Assembly: GCA_000729835.1 (NCBI GenBank)
Contig: JFHB01000100.1
Coordinates: 45,090 to 109,089, forward strand
Direction: 5' to 3'
DNA from: Atkinsonella hypoxylon
Lineage: Eukaryota; Ascomycota; Sordariomycetes; Hypocreales; Clavicipitaceae
Length of the DNA stretch: 64,000 nt
Positions 25,264 through 37,239 of the stretch are shown piece by piece. Position 1 is the stretch's first letter, and every line of letters starts with the position of its first letter. A program made the translations under genes and the position numbers. The notes beneath the pieces were generated by a model. That model worked only from the letters and a program-made list of their open reading frames with translations. It did not search any database and was not told where the DNA came from.

Positions 25264-27119
25264 CGGACGCATGGCGAACGAATAACTAGGGGGACTTTTA
25301 AATCAGCTTCAGCGGGGGAGGAAATTGCTAGCGCCTAGCCACTATAGCCACTAAACGGTTTCGGGGAGCACCACCATCCATGTTTAGGTGATTCTCTCCT
25401 GGCGTGCGACATCACTAGTTATATCAAACCGAGGAACCAGACGCAATTTCTTTCGAGCCGACGGCTGCAAGTCTGGAATTGCAAACGGCACTAATGCATG
25501 GCGACTGCAAGCGTCTGGAAGTAAATTACCAGGGACTGCCCTTGATGCATACACGATTTGCCGTCAAACAGACTTTGTGGACCTGTCTGGATTGCGAGCT
25601 GAGTGTTCAGTTTGAATGGAGGCTTGACTGTCCGCACCGTGTTCGCATGCTGCGGATCTAATGAGAAGCCCGTGATCGTGGATCGTGTGAGCCGACGACG
25701 AACAGTTTTGTCAGCTGGCCCAAACCCATCTCCAGGATCATGTCTTCTCTCACCTCTCACCTCTCACCTCTTGTCTCTAGCCTCGTCTCGTCTCTGCCGT
25801 GTCTTCTCATGATTCATGTGTCTCACCTGACCGGAAGCAAGCTTGACAGAGATCCCCCACCGAAGCTAGAATTTTTGTTCACGTGGTACATGCGTACGCA
25901 TGTAGGAGTCAAATATTCAAGGGATGCGATAGCGCGGCACTGTGCTCCAGCAGGCGTCACCAGCCATGCTTCATGAATGAGCAACTTGATTGGCAAAGAA
26001 AATTGGATCAAAAAACGAGAGAAACAACGACCATCCATCATCCATCGTAGACCCCTGACAGTCCAGGTTGGGTATCCCAGAATCGTGCCTTGGCGAAGCA
26101 AGATGGGAGAATCTGGCATTGTCGACGTTTGATTTTCGTGGGGGCGGCTGGAGCCTTCAGAAGGTGCTAGGGGACAATTGCGGAGAGAAGAGAGAGGAAA
26201 GGCTGATGATGATCAATGTTATGAAATGGGTGGGGGCAACTACGCCAACCTCGAGCCCTCGAACCAAAGAATAGCATAGATGAAGCAAGCACTGGCACAC
26301 GGACCTGGAAGCTGCGGCTGCTCTACCGAGTCCATGGTCCATAGGGTCCGAAGCCACACGCCACCATCGATCTGGGCCCAAGGAACTTCCCATCTCTACA
26401 TGTATTGTTGGCCATCAGTGTCGAGGTTCTTGCACGAGAGGCAATACCACATCAAATCCCAGACATCCGTCTCTCTCTTTGTTTTCGTGGTTGGTTGCGG
26501 AGCATATAGATGTCTGCGGTTCGTTGCTGGAAAATTCTCCGCCCTCGTGGTGAACCGACGTCCACTAGCATCATGGTTGGCGAATGAGACAATCCAAATG
26601 CCAGCATGCCAGCATCGTTTCAGACTCGGGGTGCAACTGTCACAAAAGTGCATATGTAAGCAAGGAGTAGCCTTGGCAAGTGCGGAAAATATCGCAGATT
26701 ACGCTCTTCTTGCCGCTCCCCCGGCGGCCTGTGTATTGCTAGCATGTGGACTTGTTACCCTTCGGTAGCAAAGTATATTCGAGGCGGTCAGAGAAGAGAC
26801 AAAAGGGAGGTAGGCTTCGCAAGAGCTGCCAAATGCTCGTGAACGAAATGTCGTATTTGCCAGCATGCTGGGCGGTCTGCCTGTAAACATATTACTTTAC
26901 ATCCAATCATAGCCATAAACACTTCCCCTGTCGGTCGTATTGTGATTTGAGTAATTTGTGCATGGCTTGGCTTTGTTCGTGCTGACCAATATGAGAATGG
27001 GAAATGAGAATACATTCAATATTGTCTCTCTCCGTCCCGTGCAGACACGCAGCATCTGGTACCAAGTCTATCGTTTTCAAACTCTTGGTTTTCCGGAATT
27101 CTAAAGGCAGAAGGTGCGA

Positions 27120-27149
27120 CCAGTGCAGTGCAGTGCAGTGCAGTGCAGT
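27120..27149. repeat. Pentanucleotide tandem repeat (GCAGT)n
   Basis: Five to six perfect copies of the unit, read as CAGTG or GCAGT. It lies in intergenic sequence. Confidence 0.9.
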
Positions 27150-28893
27150 TGAGAGTTGAGAGCAACCGAGTGCCAGCCGGCGGCAGTGCCTGCTAGTGCC
27201 AGTGCATTGGATTGCGGGTCCACTAGACCGCCGCGGCAGGACCCAGCCGCAGCGTCGTTGCATGTTTGCTCTGTTTACTCAGGTTGGGGCCACAAGTGAA
27301 TTGTCCTTTGTTGTCTTGTTTGTTTTCTTCCTCAATTAGGCTTTATCACCACCTCTGCCTCTGACCACTCCCTATTAGGCTGCCACTTTGGTTTCTCAAC
27401 TCGTTGGATTGCGGCGATGCAACCGAGCTCTGACGGAGGGCTCTGGCAGTCGTGGATGCCAGGGTCCCGGAGGCTACCTGTGTGCTGCCGAGAGCTAGAG
27501 ATATCCTCGAACTGACAAGCCGTGTGTGACCAGACTAGATCTGTTTAGGTGCTTGACCCCGAAATCCCTCAAGGTCGCATGCTAACTAATGAGCCAGCAG
27601 GTCGGTCGATAAATTATTGCCCCCCCTGCGAGACAGTTACATACATGTGCCGCCGCGATCCTGACAATCTATGTCTTGCCTACGATCCATAGCTTCCGGG
27701 TCGCTATGGTTGGTTTAGCTCAGGTTAGTCTTCGTGCCCATTCACTACTGTTGCGTCTTTAAAATTTTCCTTGTGGCACTATACTCTATGCCGTCCTTCT
27801 CCTCTCCAATCAAGTGTGTATATATATATATATATAACAGATGAAGACCTGACACGTCAAGGTCACCCATGTTTCATGCACGCAAGGCCTGGGTCAATTG
27901 CTGGACTGATTCCGCCTGGCTCTCTCACACTGCATTTTCCTGTCTGTACGGAGTATCTATCGCCTTGCTTTATCCCTTGAGTGCGGCAAGACACCACCTA
28001 GGTCGCATATGGGCTGACTGGCCAATCGAATAACACGAGATAAAGAGTACTTTGTGATACGTGCAACACGCACTACAAAGTAAGTACCGATGTACTTATA
28101 GCTACATCTTATCTTGGTCGGCATTATAGTGGGCTACAGAGACTGTTTTGCGTACTTTTAAGGCATCTGAACCTGAACCGCACGTACTATGCGAAAGTGG
28201 ATCTCGTGACCTAGTTAGTGCCTTACCACACTCCAAGGGATGGTCTTTCTAGATTTCCAAACGCGTCAGCTCAACCTCTCTCCTCCTCTCCCTCCCCTCT
28301 TCTCCCCTGGAGATGCTGTCGGTCTTATGTGCGCCCACTCCCCTGTGGGACAGGGTTGACACGGGGGTCAAGTGCCTAACAAACCATGGCCATGCTGCTA
28401 TGTAATCTAAACTCAGGAAGCTGGCTTTGGTTTCTTTCACCGTTTATTCAGGTCATACCTTTTCTCACACCCCAAGCCGTCCATAACTGAGATAGGAAGG
28501 TCAACCTCTTAAGTATAAAGTCTCAAAGCCGCCCATTGTCGGCCCATGTTCAGATGATGTTCACGTCTTCAAGGGCTGCAAGAGCCAAACCGATGAAAAT
28601 TATCTGTTTCTTTACCCCTCTAGCTATTTGGTTAAGCTGGTGGTTTTGACTTACATGATATTTCACTTTTGCCCCCGTGTTTCTCATCAACAATCCGAAG
28701 CGTCACTTACACCACCACTCCGGCCAAAGATCACATCCATGCCGTTTTAGGTATTCGGCCTAGAGCTCACTATCCTGTACCTCAGCTCTAAATTTCCTTT
28801 CAGCTCCATACTCGGTCTCTCATACTGAGCTTGTTCTCCTTTAACCCCATCAAGTCCGCGCATAAGTTGTCGTTACTCGCCCCAACCGTCAGT

Positions 28894-30461
28894 ATGGCGA
28901 GCTATCTTATCATCGGAGCGGGCAACTTTGGCGCCGGGACCGCTTTGAGTCTCATTCAAAGGAAAGGCACTGCTAAGGTTACCCTGGTTGATACCGCGCA
29001 GTTTCCCAATCCTCGCGCTGCTTCACACGATGTCAACAAAATTGTCCGTGATGATTATCCAGACAAGCTCTACATGCAAATGCTGAAAAAAGCCATGCCC
29101 ATGTGGCGCAACCATAGGCTATACAAGCCGTGGTATCACGAAGTCGGCATGCTCAGGGCCGATGCGTCAAATTTCGGAGAGAAAAGCATAGCTGCGTACA
29201 AGGAAATGGGCATTGAGAACAATTCGCAGTATATATCTGTTGAAGATGTTCGCAAACGCTGGAACGGAGCATTCGCCACTGCAAACTTCGACGGATTGGA
29301 CAGGGTTCTATTCAATCCAAGCGTGGGATTTGCTGAAGCTGACAAGGCTCTCGGAGCTGTCGTTCAAGAAGCTGTGGACCACGGCGTCACATACGTTCTG
29401 GGTGTTATGACGTGGCTCATCTTTGGCACCAATGGCGAGTGCATTGGTGTAACTCTGCAGTCTGGCGAGACCTTGCATGCAGACAAAATCCTGCTTGCCA
29501 CGGGTGCGCGGACGGCATCTCTTTTGGTACAGAGCGCACCCGAAAACACCAAGCTTCATGCCGGTGACAGAGTATTGGCGACGGGGGCAGTCAGTTTCTA
29601 CGCCAAGGTCTACGGGACTCAGAAGGAAAAGCTTGCGCCGATCCCCGTACTGAAGAACTGCCTGCCACAGGTAAAGGGTGAGTTGCAGCTGACTGTTTGT
29701 GCATGCAATCCACTCCAGGAGGAGACTCTACGCGATTTCCTTGCTCTCTTCCACGCCCTTTATCTCTTGATTACTACTACTACTACTACAATAACAACAA
29801 CATTGAAAATTAAGATCAAGTTTGAAATTTAACACAGAAACACCATTGGACTAATTTTGCTATTTGCACAGGCGAGGGCATGTCTATCTTGGCAGACGGC
29901 ACTATTAAGTTCAACTGCGACATGTGTTTTACCAATTTCGTTGAATGTCCACTCACCGGTCAACGCCTATCCATGGCTCCTCACGAGAACGTGTACAATG
30001 TTTGGACAGGTCCCAAGTTCATCAATTTTTTCCAGGAACGTGCCCGAAAAACTTTGGACGGACTTTACGGCAAGGAAGTGGAGGATGTTGCTATTGATGC
30101 CTATCGCATGTGCTGGTGGGTTCGCCGACCTCGTTCACAATTTCCCCACCACGGTGAAGACGTGCATCACAAACCAATGCAAGCTGACACGATGAATATC
30201 TTCAGGGACGCATCTACTCCAACACACGATTTCCTCATCACACCCCATCCGCACAGTCAAGGCCTATACGTGGCGACGGGCGGCTCATTCCATGGCTGGA
30301 AATTCCTTCCAGTTATTGGAGACTATATCGCCGACATGATGCAAGGCAGCCTCGAACCCGAGTTTGCCGAGCGTTGGGCCTGGGACAAGAAAAGCGGTGA
30401 CGGTCACTCAGCGAATCCAACTTACCAGATCGTGGGGGACCTGCAGGACTGGCTCTCGTGA
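28894..30461 (+). CDS. FAD-dependent amine/amino-acid oxidase (sarcosine or saccharopine oxidase-like)
   Basis: Three exons (28894-29677, 29872-30115, 30206-30461) give 427 aa. Introns are 194 bp and 90 bp, with GTGAGT and GTGGGT donors and CAG acceptors in phase. The open frame extends 63 bp upstream but only from a TTG, so the ATG at MASYLIIGAG is chosen. An N-terminal Rossmann motif GAGNFG (residues 8-13) binds FAD. RAASHDVNKIVRDDY follows, as in fungal MSOX-family oxidases and amadoriases. Near the C terminus RMCWD places a Cys at residue 342, where this family carries a covalent 8-alpha-S-cysteinyl flavin link. GGSFHGWKFLPVIGD is the second FAD-contact region. The family oxidises secondary amines (sarcosine, pipecolate, saccharopine, fructosyl amino acids) to imines plus H2O2. 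The exact substrate cannot be read from the sequence. There is no obvious C-terminal SKL-type peroxisomal signal; it ends QDWLS. Confidence 0.9.
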
Positions 30462-33073
30462 CTTAGCTTCCGCGCCAAGCATGAAATTCCAAATCAACAT
30501 TCCAAAGGGGTAACGAACATGTGTCGCCCACCCGACGGAACCCGAATCAAGTGGCACCAACTCCAGGCTCTTGATGAGTTACTCGGATGAACAAACCCGG
30601 AACAACTGTACGTGAAAGAAATCAGCAATAGAGTTATAAACTGCTTCGAAGATAGAAAGGATCAAGTATGTGGGGCACTGCAAACAGAGCATCGCAGCTC
30701 TTGATTTATTTTGATTTATTTTTCTATATCCGCCCTTTCCGTCGTTGTTTTTCTCGCTTTCTTTCTAATTCAAGTTGGTCTTTTCTGAACGAGAAGACAT
30801 GACTACAAAGTAGTCTTCTGGTTATCCCTAGTATTTTGTCGTCATTTATTCAAGTGGATATGGGCTGCAATTTCTCTCTTATTGCTTTCTTTCCTTGTCT
30901 CTCTCTCTATATAAAATCTATTGTCAAAGTCAGACTCTTGGTGTACGCATTTCCTCTTTGACCGATTACCTGATAGAGTAGAGGGGGCAACGATCGAGGC
31001 ATTGATATTATTGGAAAACTACTTGCTGACGAGCACGATGATGACTTGTTATCTGTCAGTCAAAAACAGGGTAAAGAAAGGGAAGTACTGAGTTGGCGTC
31101 GAGGACTATTGGCGTGGTATTCCTAGACTTGGCATATATCGTGGTGGATATAGACTCATCTCCGAAGGATGATATTCATCACTCCTCGAGCGAGCAATGC
31201 CGGCATGTGGGATCCCATTCGCGATCGGTTTTGACTTTTTGCCATATGATGAGATCTCGAACCATCAGTGGCTGTTCTGCAGGGATTTGTTAGACACGAT
31301 CAAACTAGCTTGCCGTTCTTCAAGGGGTGGTCAGACGGTCAGATACGACGTCGCGGATGTGCGGTGCTTCGGGTTCAAGGCTTTTGCGTGATTCATCCGC
31401 TCGCAACAGTGAGCACCATCTTATTTGGAACCTTGCAATCTTGTGCCCAGAATAGGAAAGTTCCATGACAGAATCATAGTGGCTTGCTTGAAGATGCTAG
31501 TTGCTGCGGTCGTTGCGCAGATGAACATTTATCACATCCCAGCTGAATCAAATACTAGGTTTATCAACAACTTTCTTCTCTTGTGCTGTAATTGAGCGAC
31601 TGCAGATGCCATCAGCTACAAACTCTGCGACATTTTGTAGAATCATAAGCGCATCATAAGCGCATCATTGGCTGCCTTGTTGCGCATTCTGGGCAGCGTG
31701 AGCAGAGGAAACAAGTCTTGGCATATGCTAGGACAAGGCTGAAAAATACAAAGCTCTACCACTTGTCCATTGTTCACTTTTCTCGAGGAAAGAATGGACG
31801 ATACCATGCTATGCATCACATCGCGTCGCATGACCGACATAGGATCACGACTATTGCCCGGAAGGTGCTGGACAGTGCGGTGAAAGCCGATATCCCTTCC
31901 TGTGATCCCTCTGCCCCATGTTATTGCATGGTCATATCGGCGTGACGTACTTACAGGAGTTGCAGCAATAAAGAGCTATGCCGACATGGGATTTTGAAAT
32001 TGATTGGTCCCGGACAGCCCCTGGGCTTCGTCGGGAGTTCTTTCCCGTCCTGAAGCGGCGAGGTCCACATGGTGGAGGGAAGCACAAGACAAGGGGGCCG
32101 TCGGTGTCTCATTCCGTCGTTGTTGTGAGCTCGTGATGGGAAGTTGTCTCGGCCCAGTAGACGATAATCTCTGCCTAAGAGCGCGGTTCCTACGGCATTG
32201 ACCAGCGTGTTGCCATGCGGGCTTGAATCAGCATTTTGGGATAGAGGTGCATGACTGGGGGGGGCAAGAGGCGACATATTTGTACTCTCGTGATGGGGAT
32301 TCGTGGTTTCGTTCTGTGCAAGTAAAGACCCGTGTGCTTCCGAGGTGCCGGGACAGAGGCAGGGGGTGAACAAGGCCCATATAACCCCCTCGTTAAGGAA
32401 GCTTGTCAAGAAAAAAGCGACTATCTGCATGGCGGTTGACGTACTGCAACGGCTCATCGAGCGTTCCAAATGAACTGTTCTTTGATGGCCCCAACATCAC
32501 TGGCATTGTGGCACGAGCGCACTCGAGGCCGATGTGGACGGGCCCCCAGATTGGCGGCTCGTGAGCGTCAATATGGACTGCGGAATCGATGGGAGCGTGC
32601 ATGGCAGATATCCTTGCGTCGCGACTCGAAAGAGGGTTTTATGCCACACAATGTGCTATCTGGGTTTGCGTCTTCGTGAAGACACGGGATGGAATATGGA
32701 GATCTAGCTGGCGGAGCGTATGTTTTGGCTGCATGGGTTTTGGCATCTTGGGTATGTACGGTGATGGATGGACATGAGGTCGGAGCGGAAGGAAGGGAGT
32801 TGATGCGTTTTGGGGGGATTTATGAGGTTGAAACTTGGAGTGCGGTTCTGATTGCTTTCCTGCTGTGTTGGTTGCGGCGAACCATGACAATGCCAGATGA
32901 CGGCTGCTATTTAGACATTCATCTGTTTTTCATAAAGTCTATGATGAGAAAGTAAGATACAAAGTTAGGGTTATTTTCACGTGGAAAAAAGAAAAGAAAA
33001 GAGTAAAACTTCAGCCAGGCAGCAACCTCCAGACGCGGGATAATTAATCCGTTTGCAACATTGCTCAAACTCG
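30462..33073. other. Intergenic region between oxidase and MET10
   Basis: The first few hundred bases hold T-rich sequence likely to be the 3' end of the oxidase transcript. I see no recognisable gene beyond that. A minus-strand frame from ATG 32430 to 31951 begins with a hydrophobic signal-like segment (MQIVAFFLTSFL), but the remainder has no domain. It is a weak candidate only. Confidence 0.55.
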
Positions 33074-36000
33074 TCAGTACACTTCGAGCACATATCGTCC
33101 CTCTTCCTTGAGCTTCTCAATCTCCTTCTTGGGATCAATTCTCTTCCCGTTGCTTTCCGCCTCAGCCGCAATAGCCTCCTCCAGAACCTTGGTCACATCG
33201 GGCACAGGCCAGGTCGGACCGCAAAGGTAGAAGCTGCCGCCATCCTGAACATATGCCTTGGCAATCTGCTGCAGAGTCTCGCGCATCCTGTCCTGGATGT
33301 AGATCTTCTGAGGCTGGTCACGAGAGAAGGCCGCTCCGATGAGCGTGACCACGCCCGCAGCCAGGTATGCCTCCCATTCCTCCCCATACAGGTACTCCTC
33401 TCGCTGGTGGCGGGAGCCCAGGTACAGCAGTATGTCGCCGATGTCCTTGCCTTCGGCTTTCTGCATGGCTCGGTACTGGACGAAGGCGCGGAAAGGAGCA
33501 AGACCGGTGCCCAGGCCGGCCATGATGAGAGGTGCGGTGTCCTTGGCTGGCAGTTTCATGACGGACGGCTTGACTGACGCGGTGACTACGGCACCGGGCT
33601 GCAGGCGGCTGAGGTAGCGGGTTGCGTGGCCATAGCGAGTTCGCCCCTTGGTGTCGACCCAGTCCACCACGACGATCATGAGGCTGATCGAGTTGGGAGT
33701 GACGGCCTGTGCTGACGCGATGGAGTACTCGCGACGCTTGAGTGGGTTGACAATCTTGATGAGGTCGGTGATGCTGGGGCGAGCAGACTTGAACTCGTCC
33801 AGGACATCCACATAGGTGAACATGTCGACCTCGGAGCGACGCTTGAAGTCTTCGGTACCGGATGCGCTGCCCAGAGCCTCGAGCTTCTTCTTCTCGAGCT
33901 CGTCCGTAGCAAACTCGGCGAGGGCCTCGTAGAAGCGCTTGGGTGGCTTGCCGAGGATATCGACGTTTTGCAACAAAGCCTGGTGAACGGTTCGGTACTC
34001 CAGCGCCTCATTGTCCTCGCGGGCAGGAACACAGACAAGGTCATCGGGTTTGAGACCATACGACTTGATGAAGTCGGTGACTTGCCCTTCGTCGTTTTCA
34101 GCGTGAATGCCCAACGCTTCGCCAATCTTGTAGGTGAGGCCCGAGTTGCCGAGGTCAAATTCAATGTGGAAGATATTACGGTCGTAGTCGGAGGGAGTGA
34201 GACGGCGGTTCTCCTTGACCCGGATGGTGGCCGACTTGACCGGCAGGTCGGGACGCAGAGCTGTTTGGGTCCGGTAGGCTTCTTTGAAGACGAGGCCCTT
34301 CGCGGCCGTCTGCCAATCGCTGAACTCGAGGGGCTCTTCGACTTCGTGCTTGTTGAACGGCGCGAAGCTGTTGGCCTGGAGGGTGATGGGTAGCTGAGGA
34401 GCCTGGAAGTCCGCCTCGACTTCTGCCCAAGTTGCCGGGACATGGACCTTGGTGAGGCACTGGTTGACGGCTTCGACACATTCGTCCAAGGTGGGCGGGT
34501 TGCCTTCCACTACTATGAGCTTGGAGATGGTTTCTGGGCGGATTCCTGGCTGGGCAGTCTTGAGGAAAGCAAGCTCCAGAAGCAGCTTGGCTTCGGCATC
34601 CTTCTCGAACGCGGGAGAGAACGAGGTGTCGAGGACAAAGAGTTGAACATCCTTCTCCAGGAGAGCCTTTCGGAACGCAGCCGAGAGGCGTTTCTCCACT
34701 TCGTCGGCCTTGAAATTAGGGAGTTTGATGATGAGTTTTCCACCATGGGCGATGCTCTTCAAGACATCAACCTCTTTGAGGATGCGCTCATCTCCAACAA
34801 CGACGGCGTTAGCGTCGAAAACAACATAGGGAGCCTCCAGGGCTCTCTTGGACGCTCGTACATCTGTTCGCACAATACCGCCCTGGGTAAGATTGTCGTA
34901 CGTGGCATGGACATAGACGTTGGTTGCGGAGGACTGTTTGGCGAGAAGATTACCGATGACGGCGGGTGAGTCGACGGCAGCAGAGTCGTCGACATCCCAA
35001 AAAGTGTACTGCTCTGCCACCACGAGTGAAGGCAAAGAGCTTGCCTCATCGGTGTTGCCGAAGATCTTGTGCAGGGTGTTGACCAGTCCCTGGGGGCTCA
35101 GTGACTGAGCGGGACTGTACTTGATGTCGAGCACGGCCGGCTCCTCATCGAACCTGCCCGAGAACGTGACGGCAGTGAGGACATCACCGTATAAAGCAGA
35201 CTTGGTGGCCTCGTCCTCTACAGAGACCTGATCGCGAACTTGGCCGAGGACGGCGATGGTGCGGGCCGACTGGGGGATGGCCTTGAGGAACTCCTCCTCG
35301 ATGAAGGGTCGGTAGACACGCACGTTGATGACACCGACCTTGGCACCATCAGCGGCGATTTTTCCAATAGTCTGCTTAGCAACCTGCGTTTCAACGCTTC
35401 CGAAGGCAACGAGCACAACGTCGGGGGTCTCCTGACCATGGTACTCGAATGGCTGGTAGACGGTGCCCAACTCGTCGTTGAAGAGCTTGAGTAGTTCCAC
35501 AACTTTGCCGGCCGTGTCGAGATGAGTGTTGAGCTTGCCCACCTCAGCGGATAGCCTACCGTACAAGTCGGCCACTCCGGACTCGCTCAGGGCATCAACA
35601 ACACGGAGCGTCTCTCTAGCGACGCGGATGCCATCGTAGATGTGCACGGTGGGGAGCACGGCGGCAAGGAGAGTCGAAAAGAGGGACATGTGCTGTGCCT
35701 CATAGGTGGACGAGCTGCCGACGAGTCCCAGGCCGAGATCCTCGGCCAACCTCAGAGCAGTATCGTAGTTCGACACCAGACCATCGGCATCGGTGTAGTC
35801 TGCGGCAGCGATATGGGCGACAAACGGGCTGGACAGACTGTATAGGAGAGAAAGCTGGTCGAGCGCACCCCTCAATTGCTGCAAACTGCCAGACGGAGCA
35901 AGCAGTGTCTGGGGAATGTGCCTCTTGGAGACGTCAAAGTCCGGAGAGAAGATGTATCCCAGGGCCAGAGCACCCGCACCGGTTCTCGTCTGGAGGGGCA

Positions 36001-36277
36001 AGACCTGCGGCGCGTAGCCGTGAATGTTCACATTCTGCTGCGAGGCCCAGTCCTTTGCAGCAACGTCAAGGTCAAAGGTATCTGGGGAATAAGAGAAGAT
36101 CTTATCCGACAGCTTGTAGGCGATCTGTTGAATGAGTAGCTGTGCGGTCACGTAGGTTGGACCGGAGACGGCATCCAAGGCGACGGGTTTTCCGAAGGGA
36201 AGAGCAGATGAGAGGGATTTGGACGCTGGGTTTTGACCAGCGATGCTGCCTTTGGAATTCTGTTGTTGGCCTGACAT
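33074..36277 (-). CDS. met10: Assimilatory sulfite reductase (NADPH) flavoprotein alpha subunit
   Basis: Single exon of 1067 aa. The start ATG at 36277 (MSGQQQNSK) is chosen because the frame upstream has no conserved sequence. The N-terminal half resembles the pyruvate:ferredoxin oxidoreductase-like region of fungal MET10 (DAVSGPTYVTAQLL near the start, then LVAFGSVETQ and GVINVRVYRPF). From about residue 675 there is an FAD-binding ferredoxin-reductase module: ENRRLTPSDYDRN, then RREYSIASAQ near 845, which contacts FAD. It ends in an NADPH domain with GLGTGLAPFRAF near 920, YLGSRH, GGSFYLCGP and a C-terminal RYVLEVY. It passes electrons from NADPH to the siroheme beta subunit (MET5) to reduce sulfite to sulfide. 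In yeast the FMN/flavodoxin-like domain lies in the beta subunit, and none is seen here. No beta-subunit gene is in the window. The cell compartment is cytosol by analogy. Confidence 0.97.
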   Translation of the reverse strand: MSGQQQNSKGSIAGQNPASKSLSSALPFGKPVALDAVSGPTYVTAQLLIQQIAYKLSDKIFSYSPDTFDLDVAAKDWASQQNVNIHGYAPQVLPLQTRTGAGALALGYIFSPDFDVSKRHIPQTLLAPSGSLQQLRGALDQLSLLYSLSSPFVAHIAAADYTDADGLVSNYDTALRLAEDLGLGLVGSSSTYEAQHMSLFSTLLAAVLPTVHIYDGIRVARETLRVVDALSESGVADLYGRLSAEVGKLNTHLDTAGKVVELLKLFNDELGTVYQPFEYHGQETPDVVLVAFGSVETQVAKQTIGKIAADGAKVGVINVRVYRPFIEEEFLKAIPQSARTIAVLGQVRDQVSVEDEATKSALYGDVLTAVTFSGRFDEEPAVLDIKYSPAQSLSPQGLVNTLHKIFGNTDEASSLPSLVVAEQYTFWDVDDSAAVDSPAVIGNLLAKQSSATNVYVHATYDNLTQGGIVRTDVRASKRALEAPYVVFDANAVVVGDERILKEVDVLKSIAHGGKLIIKLPNFKADEVEKRLSAAFRKALLEKDVQLFVLDTSFSPAFEKDAEAKLLLELAFLKTAQPGIRPETISKLIVVEGNPPTLDECVEAVNQCLTKVHVPATWAEVEADFQAPQLPITLQANSFAPFNKHEVEEPLEFSDWQTAAKGLVFKEAYRTQTALRPDLPVKSATIRVKENRRLTPSDYDRNIFHIEFDLGNSGLTYKIGEALGIHAENDEGQVTDFIKSYGLKPDDLVCVPAREDNEALEYRTVHQALLQNVDILGKPPKRFYEALAEFATDELEKKKLEALGSASGTEDFKRRSEVDMFTYVDVLDEFKSARPSITDLIKIVNPLKRREYSIASAQAVTPNSISLMIVVVDWVDTKGRTRYGHATRYLSRLQPGAVVTASVKPSVMKLPAKDTAPLIMAGLGTGLAPFRAFVQYRAMQKAEGKDIGDILLYLGSRHQREEYLYGEEWEAYLAAGVVTLIGAAFSRDQPQKIYIQDRMRETLQQIAKAYVQDGGSFYLCGPTWPVPDVTKVLEEAIAAEAESNGKRIDPKKEIEKLKEEGRYVLEVY

Positions 36278-37239
36278 CTTGTGTGTATGTATGAGAAAGG
36301 AGAGCGATGAGCGCCGTTCGAGCCGAGATCGGTGGAAAAGAGGAAAGACGAAAGCGACTTCTTCCTGTAGACGCTGCCGAACTACCTCTTGAGTGAAGAC
36401 ACCAACTACGAAGTCTCTGTCCTCGAGGCACGTTCGAAAAAGTTCAGCAGGATGGATTTGCAATGGGAAAGAAAAAGATGATGAAACAGGAATAATGGAC
36501 GAAAACAGGGAGCACTGACCCACGGCCGCGGGACCTTGGCGTCACTGAACATGGTGGGATTATCCCTTCTCCATAAATACAACTCTTAATTTTTCTTGTT
36601 GCCCCTGCCGTTGTCGCCATCGCCATCCATCTCGGATTGTTGATAGTTTAACGGAATCACGCCATTAATTTGTCTCCCAATTAGGCTTAGCGCGTATGAT
36701 GCAAGAGCCAGATTTCCTCGCGAAGCCCGGATCGACCCACTTTTGGACTTGTGCCATCGAAGGGCCCGATTGGGGGGGGGTGGACCGTGGCGAGGTTCCG
36801 CTGACAACCGCTTCAAGGGTCTGATCCGGGAAAAGTTGTCTGTGGATCTTGGTGGGGTGTGTGATGTGCCTCTTTGTATCTCCGGAAATTGCGGGTACTT
36901 CTATCGTAGTGACATTCGCATATATATTTAAGTATCTCTGATTTCAGTTCGCCATGATTAGTAAGCTCTAGGTACCTCGCTAATTCGTGATCTATATCCT
37001 TGGAACCGTAAGGCTCCAGGTGCGGTGCAAAGGTGACTAAGCGCGACAAGGGTTACAACCAATTAAAATCGTCGATGTAGAAGTCAGACACCATGTTGAA
37101 AACCCCCCCTGAGCCGCCAAGGCACCTAGGTGCCTAAGCTAGGTATCTCCGGAAAGTAAGTGGTGCTACTGCCTCAATAGCAATTTTCTGCTGCGCGGTT
37201 AGTACTGTTATTCTTCATCTCTGGTTGACATAGTCGTCG
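36278..37239. other. MET10 upstream region with dispersed repeat
   Basis: The first few hundred bases upstream of MET10 are promoter and leader by position. I cannot assign a sulfur-regulator site with confidence. Sequence at 36860-36940 is a copy of dispersed repeat family 1, and the CCTAGGTA-type words at 36969-36977 and 37124-37146 flank it to the right. Confidence 0.6.
36860..36940 (+). repeat. Dispersed repeat, family 1, copy C
   Basis: Contains GTGATGTGCCTCTTTGTAT, then TACTTCTATCGTAGTGACAT and TTCGCATATATATTTAAGTA. It aligns best with the copy at 16884-16963 and shares its block order with the other copies. Confidence 0.7.

Larger units (their letters stand above)
22983..28893. other. 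Gene-poor interval
   Basis: No convincing gene. Contents include a T-tract near 23268-23281, a G-rich tandem array at 25221-25263, a five-base GCAGT tandem run at 27120-27149, a (TA)n run at about 27817-27836, and repeat-like sequence at 28018-28130. On the minus strand between about 24.0 and 24.5 kb several adjoining frames read like protein but are broken by stops and frame changes. This may be a decayed gene of unknown family. The last part, 28.5-28.9 kb, is likely promoter and leader of the oxidase gene. Confidence 0.55.

Noticed and set aside
27713..27760. D-arm-like TTTAGCTCAGGTTAGT.
   Set aside because: No anticodon arm or B box follows at the right spacing.
31951..32430. Minus-strand frame with a signal-peptide-like start, possible small secreted protein.
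   Set aside because: The rest of the frame shows no domain or cysteine pattern, and other frames overlap it. Kept only as a weak candidate.
36278..36523. 82-codon upstream extension of the MET10 frame.
   Set aside because: The sequence lacks family similarity. The ATG before GQQQNSK with the conserved DAVSGPTYVTAQ block soon after is the better start.
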